The position numbers and the translations under genes were made by a program. The notes under the pieces were generated by a model that worked only from the letters and a program-made list of their open reading frames with translations, did not search any database and was not told the DNA's origin. 64,000 nucleotides of DNA. Origin: Phycisphaerae bacterium (GTDB lineage Bacteria; Planctomycetota; Phycisphaerae; Phycisphaerales; Phycisphaeraceae). Location: the NCBI GenBank assembly GCA_030432595.1, contig JAUIGU010000008.1, forward strand, positions 1-64,000. The letters run 5' to 3'. Positions 45,198 to 53,126 of this stretch are shown here, one piece after another. Every line of letters begins with the position of its first letter. Position 1 is the stretch's first letter.

Positions 45198-45295
45198 CAT
45201 GGTCCGGCCGATCCGACCGGGCTGAATACGGCAAAGCTTCGACACGAAGACCACTCGTTGGACTTCGGCGGTTCTTTCTTTCGTCGCGTTGCGAC

Positions 45296-45301
45296 TACAA
45301 T
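45296..45301 (+). promoter_or_regulatory. Possible -10 box of the esterase-like gene
   Basis: TACAAT lies 96 nt before the ATG at 45398, after the terminator. A -35 box is not clear. The rest of this 300-nt gap shows nothing else. Confidence 0.35.
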
Positions 45302-45397
45302 GGCAAGCGTGGGGAGGCCGGAAGTCTGCGCGGGGTGTATGTTTCTTTGCCCCTTCTCTTGGTTCGGACTCGACTTTGATTAGGAAAGGCCAACGAC

Positions 45398-46789
45398 ATG
45401 AAAGTTGCGGTGACGGTGCTGGCATTGATCGCGTGTGCGTTGATCGCCTACGGCGGATTGACACTGTGGAAGAACCAGCAGGTCGCCGGCTCGGACGCCG
45501 CGGCCGCGGCGCTGCAGCAAGAAGCGGACGCGCGGGAACTGGTCGAGGTCACCTTCGTGGTCACCGCCCCGGAGAACACGCCGGCCGACCAGACCGTGTA
45601 CGTGTCGGGCAGCCACCCGCAGATCGGTGCCTGGGAGGCCGCGGGGCTGCCGCTGGAGAAGCAGGACGACGGCACGTACCGCGGGTCGTGCGAGTTGCTC
45701 AGCGGGGTCGCGCACGAGTTCAAAGTCACGCGCGGGTCGTGGAGCACCGTCGAGCGCACCGCCGACGATGAAGAGGTCGAGAACCGGCCCTTCGTCGTCG
45801 AAGCGGGCCAGGAGGTCTTGGTGACGGTGGAAGACTGGGTGGACGACGGGCAGACGGTGCCAGGCCGCAACACCGCGGTGCCGGGCCTGCGGCTGCACGA
45901 GCGCCGGTTCTTCTCGACCGTGGACAGCACCAAGCCGCGCAGCCTCGTGGTCTATTTGCCCCCGGGCTACGACGACGATCCCGAGAAGCGGTACCCCGTG
46001 CTCTACGTCCACGACGGGCAGAACCTCTTCAACGAGTCGACCAGTTTCAACGGCGTCGAGTGGGGCCTCGACGAGGCCGCGCAGCGCCAGATCGAGAGCG
46101 GCGCGATCGAGCCGATCATCATCGTCGGGGTCTACAACACGGAAGACCGCGACGTCGAGTACGGGACGGGCGTCGCCGCGTACGCCGATCACTTCGCCGA
46201 CACGCTCAAGCCGTTCATCGACGAGACGTATCGCACGCTGCCGGACCGTGAACACACCACGCTCGCCGGCGCCGCGCTCGGCGGGCGCGCCGCGATCGAA
46301 GTCGCGCGGCACAAGCCGGACTTGTTCGGCACGGTCGTCGCGCTGTCGCCGTTCGTGGTGGACGAAGGAGGCAGCTCACTCCTCGACGGGTTGGCCGGCG
46401 ATGGCGACGCGCAGTCCTGGGCCGCCAACACGCGCTTCCGGCTTGACACCGCCAACACCACGCAGTTTTACGCGACCGAGTCGCCGGTCGAAGACCTCAC
46501 CGCCCTGGCGGACTGGCTCGAGGCCGCGGGGGCCGATGTCGAACGCAAGATCATCGAAAACGGCGAGCACCGCGAGGCGTCTTGGGGGCAACGCGCAGGC
46601 TTGATCCTGCTCGACCTCTACGGGTCGGACGCAGAAACCATCTCGCGGTTAAGCCCGCTCCGCGTCCCGCGGTGGCCATCGATCGGTCTTGAACAGACCT
46701 CGAATGACTGGCGGGCGTGGATGAAAGACCTGATGCTCGCGCCGCGTTCGTCTTACGAGGCGTACTACATCGAACTGTTCAAGTGCTGA
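45398..46789 (+). CDS. CBM20-esterase D-like protein with missing Ser nucleophile
   Basis: The 463-residue protein has an N-terminal membrane/signal segment (MKVAVTVLALIACALIAYGG). A CBM20 starch-binding-like domain covers about 48-145 (VTFVVTAPENTPADQTVYVS, HPQIGAWEAAGLPLEKQDDG). An EstD/enterochelin-esterase alpha/beta-hydrolase domain covers about 165-415 (SLVVYLPPGYDDDPEKRYPV, LYVHDGQNLF). The nucleophile elbow, normally G-x-S-x-G, reads AGAALGGRAA with Ala293 in place of Ser; the His in GEHREASW is kept. Ordinary esterase chemistry is therefore unlikely. It may bind starch-like glycans. Confidence 0.75.
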   Translation: MKVAVTVLALIACALIAYGGLTLWKNQQVAGSDAAAAALQQEADARELVEVTFVVTAPENTPADQTVYVSGSHPQIGAWEAAGLPLEKQDDGTYRGSCELLSGVAHEFKVTRGSWSTVERTADDEEVENRPFVVEAGQEVLVTVEDWVDDGQTVPGRNTAVPGLRLHERRFFSTVDSTKPRSLVVYLPPGYDDDPEKRYPVLYVHDGQNLFNESTSFNGVEWGLDEAAQRQIESGAIEPIIIVGVYNTEDRDVEYGTGVAAYADHFADTLKPFIDETYRTLPDREHTTLAGAALGGRAAIEVARHKPDLFGTVVALSPFVVDEGGSSLLDGLAGDGDAQSWAANTRFRLDTANTTQFYATESPVEDLTALADWLEAAGADVERKIIENGEHREASWGQRAGLILLDLYGSDAETISRLSPLRVPRWPSIGLEQTSNDWRAWMKDLMLAPRSSYEAYYIELFKC

Positions 46790-46815
46790 ACGGGTTCACG
46801 TCTTGATGTTTCTGT

Positions 46816-48180
46816 TCACGCCGCGTCCCGCCGTGCCCGCCGGTACTTGGTGTTGAAGGTTTCTCGGCGCCACCGGGTCTGTTCGTCGCTGTAGAGCTTC
46901 ACGACCATCTCGCGGAAGCCGCGGGTCAGTTGCTCCGCGGTCATGCCGCGCGGCTCGTAGTTGAGGTCGAACAGTGTGCAGCGTTCCCACCGCCCGTCGT
47001 GGGTGAGCCGGCCCTCTGCCTTGAGCCGTTTGTAAAGCGGCGTGCCCGGGAACGGCGTCTGCAGGGTGACCTGCACGTCGAACAGTTCGTACCGTTCCGC
47101 CGCGTCGATCACGCGGTCGAAGATCTCGGGCGTGTGCCCGTCCAGCCCGAGCACGAAGCAGCCGTTGACGCGGATGCCGTGCGACTGGATGTTGTGGATC
47201 GCCTCGGCGTAGCTCTCCAGTCTTCGCCGTTTCCAGTCGCCGCGCAACTCAAGCCGGTGGAGGCCTTCTTCGACCGGGCTCTCCAGGCCGATCAACACCT
47301 GGGCGCAGCCGGCCCGCCGCATGAGCATCAACAACTCGTCGTCATCCGCGATGGAGATGTCGGTCTCGGTGAACCAGCGCACGCGGCGCTTGGCGAGCTC
47401 GGGCAGCAGGCGTTTCCAGTGCCGACGGTTCGCGAAGCTGTTGTCGTCCGCGAACTCGAGGAACGGCCGCGGCCAGCGTTCGATCACCGCGTCCACCTCG
47501 GCCAGCACCTTCTCGACCGGCTTGACCTTGTACTGATTCGTCAGCAGGATCGAGCTCGCGCAGAACTCGCAGCGCAGCGGGCAGCCGCGCGTGGTCTGCA
47601 CGGTGATGCGGTTGTAGCGGTCCATGTCGAGCAGGTGGTACGCGGGCATGGGCGCTTGGCCCAAGTCGAACTCGCGCGGCTGGCTGCGGTAGACCGGCGC
47701 GAGTTGGCCGTGCTCGGCGTCTTCGAGGATCTCAGGCCAACAGACTTCGCCCTCGCCGACCATCACCGCGTCGCAGTGCTGCAACGCTTCGTCCGGCAAC
47801 ACCGTGACGTGCAGCCCGCCCATGACAACCTGCGCGCCCACCCGCCGCGCGGCGTCGGCCACGCGGTACGCCTCGGGGGCCTGGGCGGTGAACGTCGAGA
47901 TCGCCACCAGATCGAACCCGATCAGCAACGCCTCGGCGTCGTCATCGTCGATCTGCTCGACGTCGCGGTAGACCACCTCGTGTTTGTCCGGCGTCATGCC
48001 CGCCAGCGTGAGCAGCCCCAGGCTCGGCAGCGACGCGATCGTCTTGCTGCGCTCCACGAAGCCCGGCAGCGTCAACCCCAGCTCGAGCAACTCCTGGTCG
48101 CACGCCCGCACCCCGCTCATCGCGATCAGTCCGATCTTCATTTGGGTTCCCGCCTTTCCTTTGCCAATTCTCGACTTCAT
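46816..48180 (-). CDS. B12-binding radical SAM protein
   Basis: The roughly 454-residue protein has an N-terminal cobalamin-binding-like domain (LPSLGLLTLAGMTPDKHEVV, VVMGGLHVTVLPDEALQHCD) and a radical SAM core with TRGCPLRCEFCASS (CxxxCxxC for the 4Fe-4S cluster). FADDNSFANRRHWKRLL, IGLESPVEEGLHRLELRGDW and NGCFVLGLDGHTPEIFDRVI complete the barrel. The reaction is unknown; relatives methylate or rearrange lipids and cofactors. The ATG at 48180 overlaps the upstream TGA (ATGA); ATG at 48141 is an alternative where homologues begin (MKIGLIAMSG). Last gene of a three-gene operon diverging from tetR. Confidence 0.85.
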   Translation of the reverse strand: MKSRIGKGKAGTQMKIGLIAMSGVRACDQELLELGLTLPGFVERSKTIASLPSLGLLTLAGMTPDKHEVVYRDVEQIDDDDAEALLIGFDLVAISTFTAQAPEAYRVADAARRVGAQVVMGGLHVTVLPDEALQHCDAVMVGEGEVCWPEILEDAEHGQLAPVYRSQPREFDLGQAPMPAYHLLDMDRYNRITVQTTRGCPLRCEFCASSILLTNQYKVKPVEKVLAEVDAVIERWPRPFLEFADDNSFANRRHWKRLLPELAKRRVRWFTETDISIADDDELLMLMRRAGCAQVLIGLESPVEEGLHRLELRGDWKRRRLESYAEAIHNIQSHGIRVNGCFVLGLDGHTPEIFDRVIDAAERYELFDVQVTLQTPFPGTPLYKRLKAEGRLTHDGRWERCTLFDLNYEPRGMTAEQLTRGFREMVVKLYSDEQTRWRRETFNTKYRRARRDAA

Positions 48181-48569
48181 TCAAAAACCGCGCCCACCAC
48201 CAGAACCGTGAACCACACGATTGACGACACCAACGCAACCACAGGCACCACGAAGCCGTGCCGCAGCGGCCTGCGCCACGCGGAGAGGAAGCAGCACGTC
48301 GGCATCGTGATGGCTCCGACCATGACCAACACGCCCGGGAACCAGACGCGCTGCGGTGTGAAGTCCAACGCCGACGCACTCAACGCCATCGCCAGCGCGA
48401 GTCCGCCCGTGCCGAAGAAGCTGATGTGCCCCAGCCGCGCGAGTCGGCGACGCCACGAGTCGTAGCCGCCCATAAAGTCCGCCCGGTGAAAACCCAGGCC
48501 CAGCACCGCGCCGCTGAGCAGCCCCAGCACGAACCAGACCCACGCGAAGGCGAACAGCCAACCGATCAC
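48177..48569 (-). CDS. Four-TM membrane protein
   Basis: A 130-residue hydrophobic protein with about four helices (WLFAFAWVWFVLGLLSGAVL, HISFFGTGGLALAMALSASA, VWFPGVLVMVGAITMPTCCF, PVVALVSSIVWFTVLVVGAV). Conserved-looking polar residues His47 and several glycines lie within or between the helices. No family name can be assigned with confidence. Overlaps the radical SAM gene by 4 bp and lies 33 nt after the preceding gene, so it is co-transcribed with both. Confidence 0.65.
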   Translation of the reverse strand: MIGWLFAFAWVWFVLGLLSGAVLGLGFHRADFMGGYDSWRRRLARLGHISFFGTGGLALAMALSASALDFTPQRVWFPGVLVMVGAITMPTCCFLSAWRRPLRHGFVVPVVALVSSIVWFTVLVVGAVFE

Positions 48570-48602
48570 GACACACCTCGCTTCGCCACCAAAGCCACGG
48601 GA

Positions 48603-49019
48603 TCACCACGCCGCACGGTCGTCGTCCACGTTCACGCCGCACACCTCGTTCACCACTGAGAACGCGCCCATCGCGCCGGCGATGATGCCCAGGCTCGCCA
48701 ACGCCCGCCACGGCACGCCCTCGGACGCGTGGTCCCACACCGCCAGCAGGCACAACGCCGCGCACCCGAAAATCGCCAGCGAGATGACGGCGAACGTCGC
48801 GGTCCGCACGGCCCGCTTAGGCAGCACGCCCCGGCGGTGCGTCCGCCCCATCGTTCGCAATCCGGAAGCGTCCGGCGATCGCCGCCCCACCCCGGCCTGG
48901 CCGACGCCGCCGACCGGGGTTCGGCCCTGTCCGGGCTGTGTGTCGGTTCCGTCGCGTGCTTCAATTCCCGTCGCGGGTCCGTTCCCCGCGGAGGTGCCCA
49001 CCGGTGCGTTCGTGTTCAT
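48603..49019 (-). CDS. Two-TM membrane protein, first gene of the operon
   Basis: A 138-residue protein with a long Gly/Pro-rich polar N-terminus (about 70 residues) and two membrane helices (TATFAVISLAIFGCAALCLL and LASLGIIAGAMGAFSVVNEV), ending in VCGVNVDDDRAAW. The last part resembles the 4-TM partner in having His/Cys near the membrane. GGGAG lies 6 nt before the ATG at 49019, which decides the start over a TTG at 49037. It diverges from tetR with an operator between. Confidence 0.6.
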   Translation of the reverse strand: MNTNAPVGTSAGNGPATGIEARDGTDTQPGQGRTPVGGVGQAGVGRRSPDASGLRTMGRTHRRGVLPKRAVRTATFAVISLAIFGCAALCLLAVWDHASEGVPWRALASLGIIAGAMGAFSVVNEVCGVNVDDDRAAW

Positions 49020-49080
49020 CGTGGTGCTCCCGTTCAAGACGCCCGTGCCACCGGTCCGATCCGGTATCGGTGATTTGTAG

Positions 49081-49109
49081 GTGACTACTTACGTTTTGTA
49101 AGTTATCAC
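49081..49109. promoter_or_regulatory. TetR-type operator between divergent genes
   Basis: GTGACTACTTAC and GTAAGTTATCAC are inverted repeats (10 of 12 positions) around a 5-nt centre GTTTT. The palindrome lies between the radical-SAM operon and tetR and overlaps possible divergent promoters: TTACAA-N16-TACAAA leftwards and TTACGT-N16-TACAGT rightwards. This is typical TetR autoregulation. Confidence 0.75.
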
Positions 49110-49159
49110 TTACAGTCTGTGTCGTCAAGCCCGTTTTCGCCCGATCCGGAGAAATTCGT

Positions 49160-49780
49160 ATGCCCCGCCCGAACCTTCAGGAACAACGCCGGGCCGAACT
49201 GCTGCCCGCCCTGGCCCGGGCCTTCGCCACGGACGGGTACGCCGGGACCACCACCGCCGGCCTCGCCGCGGCCACCGACCTGCGTGAGAACCAGCTCTAC
49301 CGGCTGTGGCCGTCCAAGAAGGCGATGTTCCTCGCGGTGGTCGACCACCTCTACGACCAGCACGTCGCCTGGTGGGAAGCCCAACTGGCCGACCGCCCGC
49401 CCGACGCCGCGATCGCGCACATCCTTGAAGAAGAGGGCCGGCACCGTGGCGAGTCCGGGCTGCACCGCATCACCTTCGCGGGCCTGTCCGAAGCGCGCGA
49501 CCCCGAGATCCGCGCAGCGCTGGCCGGGATGTACGAACGCTTCCACGCCTACATCGTCGACGTGCTCACCCGCCGCGCGACGAACCGCACGGGCGCTGCG
49601 AAGAAACGCAAAGCCAACAAAGCCGACGTGGAACAAGCGTCCCTGACCGCGTGGTCCCTGATCGCGCTGGGCAGCCTGACCAACATCGCCCGGGAGCTGG
49701 ACCTGTTCCCCGTCAAGACGCAGGAACGACTGTTTACGCAGGTCGGCGGCGCGCTGATCGACCCCAAGCCGCCGCACTGA
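49160..49780 (+). CDS. TetR family transcriptional regulator
   Basis: The 206-residue one-component repressor has the helix-turn-helix domain at the N-terminus: RRAELLPALARAFATDGYAG, TTTAGLAAATDLRENQLYRL then WPSKKAMFLAVVDHLYDQ. The C-terminal ligand domain is helical, with no recognisable ligand. The operator at 49081-49109 fits control of itself and of the divergent three-gene operon. Its 3' end overlaps the convergent PEP-CTERM gene by 47 bp (49734-49780). Confidence 0.9.
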   Translation: MPRPNLQEQRRAELLPALARAFATDGYAGTTTAGLAAATDLRENQLYRLWPSKKAMFLAVVDHLYDQHVAWWEAQLADRPPDAAIAHILEEEGRHRGESGLHRITFAGLSEARDPEIRAALAGMYERFHAYIVDVLTRRATNRTGAAKKRKANKADVEQASLTAWSLIALGSLTNIARELDLFPVKTQERLFTQVGGALIDPKPPH

Positions 49781-52700
49781 TGCCCAGCGCCAGCAAACCC
49801 GCCGGCTCGGGCACGCTCGCCCCCGGGAGCGACACGCCGCGGAAGTCCGGGGCGGGTGTGCTTCCCCAGTTCAGAAGAACGCCGTCGAGTTCGCCTTGGT
49901 CGATGACCCCGTCCGGCGGGTTGCCGATCCAGCCCGCGGGAACGCCCGCGACATCCGTGTTGACCCCCCAGTTCTGGAGCACGAGGTCCAGGTCGCCTTG
50001 CTCCACCTGCCCGGAGTCGTTGTAGTCGCCGAGGAGGCTGGCGATGAAGTTGCGCAGCACGATCTGGTCGAGGCCCGAGTCGATGTCCACCAGGAATGAG
50101 CCCAAGCCGTCGCTCGTGTCCAGGCGCGAACCAGGCGTCGCGTTGTCGAAGAAGCCGGTCAGGTTGCCGGCGGCCAACACGGTGAAGGTATCGCCGGGGT
50201 CGGGCAGGTAGCCGTTGATCAGCGACAGGTCAAGCAGGCCGTCGAGCAGCACGCCGCCGCTGACGCTGACGAAGTCGTGCTCGGTCACGGCCGCGGTCCC
50301 GCCGATCTCGATCTCAAGCGTGGCGTTGGTCTGTTGGGTGTAGTCGCCGACGATGGTGGTCGAGCCCGCCGACGCGCCGGGCGCCAGCGTGCCGCCCTGG
50401 TTGAGCAGGTCGCCCTGGAAGGTTTCCACGCTGAGGCGGCCCTGAAAGAAATCGAACACGCCGCCGTGGGTGTGATCGATGGTCGCCGCGAACAGGTTGC
50501 CCCCATCAAGATCAAGCCTGCCGGTGGCGTTGATGGTGGTGATGCCATTGGTGGGGAAGGTCGGCGTGCCGGTGACCAGCGTCGCGCCGGTCTGAACGGT
50601 CACCGTTGCGGTGCCCGCGGTGTCGTTGCCGATCTCCAGGTTGGCGCCGGGGCGTTGCTCGAGCAGCGTCCCCGCGCCGGAGATCGACAAGCGTCCAACC
50701 GCGTCGGCACCACTGGTAGCGATATCGATGGAGTTGGTGGTGGCCTGGCTGCCGCCCGAAAGGCTCCACAGTCCGTCGGAGTTGCTGAAAGCGTCGGCAA
50801 TCCTGACACTGAGCAAGTCGCCCACAGCGGCATTGGTAAACGCCAAGCGACCCGTCGCAGGGGATTGTGCGATGAAGGTGGTGCTGGTCGCCGTAAGCGT
50901 CGTTTCGTCCCCGTCCACGTTCAGCGTACCGTCGCCCGACGAGAAGCCTCCGACCAGCAGGCTGCCCACGGTCACGTCCGCACCACTCTCGACTGAGTAG
51001 GTTCGCCCGGAGTGGATCGCCTGATCGAAGCCGAAATCCACTTGGGCGTGATTCCTGGCGACCAGCGTGAGGTCATCGCCCAACATGGTGAACTCGCCGA
51101 AGTCGCCGACGGTCAGTGTGCCGCCGTCGATGGTCACCGGACCGCGTGCAAACACGAGCGTGGGGTCGCCGGAGACACCGACCACGTCGATCTCGCCGCC
51201 GGCACCGACCTGCAGGCCGCCGGTGCCGGTGGTCAGGCGGGACCCGTTGAGCATGCTGACGACGGCCGGGCCGCCGATGCCGACGGTGACCGTTGCCGCG
51301 CCGTTCTGCGCCAAGGTGCCGTCATCGAGGTTCACGGCCCCCGCTTCCAGATCGAAATCGCCCGTGGTGGTAAACACGCCGCCGTTGATGTCGAGCGTGC
51401 CGGTCTGCCGGATGGTGGTGTCCTGCGTCCCGGCGTCGAGGGTCCCGTTGCTATCGATCGTGATGGTGCCGGTGCCGCCGGCTGTTCGGCCCAACCTCAG
51501 ACCAGTAAACCCACCCGTGAGGTTCAGCTCCGAGCCGGTGCCGGTGATGGTGACCTCGGCTGAGTTTTGGTTTTGCCCAAAGGAAGCGACCTCGAAGTCC
51601 TCCATGGCGACCTGCGCGCCCGACTCGATCCGTAGCCGACCTGTGATCCCGGCCGACCCGAAACGAGCCAGTTCAACGTCGGCGAACGTCCCGACGGCGG
51701 CGTTCTTGAACTCGATGGTCGCGTCCTGGGTTTCGTTGCCCCATTCGCTGTCGCCACTCACGGTGACCGTGGAGCCGGTCCCGTCGACTACCAGCGTCCC
51801 GCCACCCGCATTGATCAAGGAAAAGCCCGCCACGTCGAACCGCGGGACGACGGCATCGCCACCCGAGTTCACCAGCAGGGTTTGCCCGTCCGCGACGTTC
51901 ATGCCCACGGTCGCCCAATCGATGAGCCCGTCGTTGCTGACCGTGGTCGTCCCGCCCACCACCCTGCGGATCGTGCCCGCCGTTTGCGACCACGTGCCGC
52001 CATCGATGAGAACGTCGCCCAGCAGGGAAGCGCTGCCGCCGCTGACGTCCAGCGTCCCGCGGACCGTCGTGTTGCCGTTGATGTTCAGATCCCCGCCGTT
52101 GACGTTAATCGTGCCGGTGGCGTTGATCGTCGTCGTGCTGCCGATGCGGGTGTCGAGCGTTCCGTTAGCCAGGACGTCGAGCGTGCCCGCACCGCCGGTG
52201 GCGCTACCGATGGTCAGGTCGGCCAGCACGTCGATCGTCGAGCCGGCGTCCTGCAGGGTCACGAAACCGGTGGCGTCGGTATTGGACGTCGCGATGTTGA
52301 GGTGGCCGGCATTGAGGGTGCCGCCGCCGAGCACGTTGACGAATCCCTGCGTGGCGTTGAAGTTGGAGACGCCCACCTCGAGCGTGCCCTCGCTGCCGGC
52401 GTTGTACCCAAAGCTCGCCGTCGCGTCGTTGCTGACGACCAACTGTCCGAGCGCCCCACGGCCGCCAATGAAATGGCCGCGGCTCGTACCGTCCACGGTG
52501 AGGCTCGCCGTGGTGCCGTCGACCGTCAGCAGGCCGTCGCCGTCGTTGCCCACGGACAAGATGCCGTCGCCGGCGACCACGTCGATTTGGCTGAGGATGT
52601 CGAGCCGCCCCCCGCCGATGACAAGGATGTCTTCGTCGGTCACGTCGCCGTCGTCGGTGATGGTGAGGGTCCGCTGGCCGGGGGTGCCCACAAGCTCCGG

Positions 52701-52973
52701 CGTCCCGCCATCGACGATGAGTTTGTCGATGGTCGGGCTGATGCCGAGAGCGACTTCGTATGTCGGGCCCGAGGAGACGCTGAACCGGGCGATGTCGTCC
52801 GCGTCGGGGATGCCGATGGGGGACCAGTTGGAGCCCTGGTTGAAGAGGCCATCGGCCGGGGCGGCCCACTCGAACGTCGCCGCCACGCCCGAAAGCGCCC
52901 AGAACGAGGACAGTACGACCAGCAGCAAACGGCCACGACCCAGCTCGCGAATGAAGCACGGTGTGCAGTGCAT
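49734..52973 (-). CDS. Large beta-solenoid PEP-CTERM surface protein
   Basis: The 1079-residue protein has a signal peptide (RLLLVVLSSFWALSGVAA). It then runs for some 900 residues as beta-helix repeats of the autotransporter/adhesin-like type (DGTLNVDGDETTLTATST, TINATGTINVNGGDLNINGN, DIATSGADAVGRLSISGAG). Residues about 980-1045 are the EF-hand-like module (SGQVEQGDLDLVLQNWG, VIDQGELDGVLLNWG), and the end is a PEP-CTERM anchor VPEPAGLLALGISAAAWG with Arg cluster. It would form a fibrous surface layer or adhesin. GGGAGG precedes ATG at 52973. Its stop region overlaps tetR. Confidence 0.8.
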   Translation of the reverse strand: MHCTPCFIRELGRGRLLLVVLSSFWALSGVAATFEWAAPADGLFNQGSNWSPIGIPDADDIARFSVSSGPTYEVALGISPTIDKLIVDGGTPELVGTPGQRTLTITDDGDVTDEDILVIGGGRLDILSQIDVVAGDGILSVGNDGDGLLTVDGTTASLTVDGTSRGHFIGGRGALGQLVVSNDATASFGYNAGSEGTLEVGVSNFNATQGFVNVLGGGTLNAGHLNIATSNTDATGFVTLQDAGSTIDVLADLTIGSATGGAGTLDVLANGTLDTRIGSTTTINATGTINVNGGDLNINGNTTVRGTLDVSGGSASLLGDVLIDGGTWSQTAGTIRRVVGGTTTVSNDGLIDWATVGMNVADGQTLLVNSGGDAVVPRFDVAGFSLINAGGGTLVVDGTGSTVTVSGDSEWGNETQDATIEFKNAAVGTFADVELARFGSAGITGRLRIESGAQVAMEDFEVASFGQNQNSAEVTITGTGSELNLTGGFTGLRLGRTAGGTGTITIDSNGTLDAGTQDTTIRQTGTLDINGGVFTTTGDFDLEAGAVNLDDGTLAQNGAATVTVGIGGPAVVSMLNGSRLTTGTGGLQVGAGGEIDVVGVSGDPTLVFARGPVTIDGGTLTVGDFGEFTMLGDDLTLVARNHAQVDFGFDQAIHSGRTYSVESGADVTVGSLLVGGFSSGDGTLNVDGDETTLTATSTTFIAQSPATGRLAFTNAAVGDLLSVRIADAFSNSDGLWSLSGGSQATTNSIDIATSGADAVGRLSISGAGTLLEQRPGANLEIGNDTAGTATVTVQTGATLVTGTPTFPTNGITTINATGRLDLDGGNLFAATIDHTHGGVFDFFQGRLSVETFQGDLLNQGGTLAPGASAGSTTIVGDYTQQTNATLEIEIGGTAAVTEHDFVSVSGGVLLDGLLDLSLINGYLPDPGDTFTVLAAGNLTGFFDNATPGSRLDTSDGLGSFLVDIDSGLDQIVLRNFIASLLGDYNDSGQVEQGDLDLVLQNWGVNTDVAGVPAGWIGNPPDGVIDQGELDGVLLNWGSTPAPDFRGVSLPGASVPEPAGLLALGISAAAWGRSARRRPA

Positions 52974-53126
52974 CTCGACCTCCCAACTTGAGAAGCGGAC
53001 GCAACCATCATCGAGGATCACGCCCCGTTGAAATCGCCCCATCGCCGGCGTAGCGCAAACCGCACCGGCCGCGGACACCGGTTAGATGCTACCTCGATAC
53101 ACACAAAAATAGAAGACATTGCTGAC

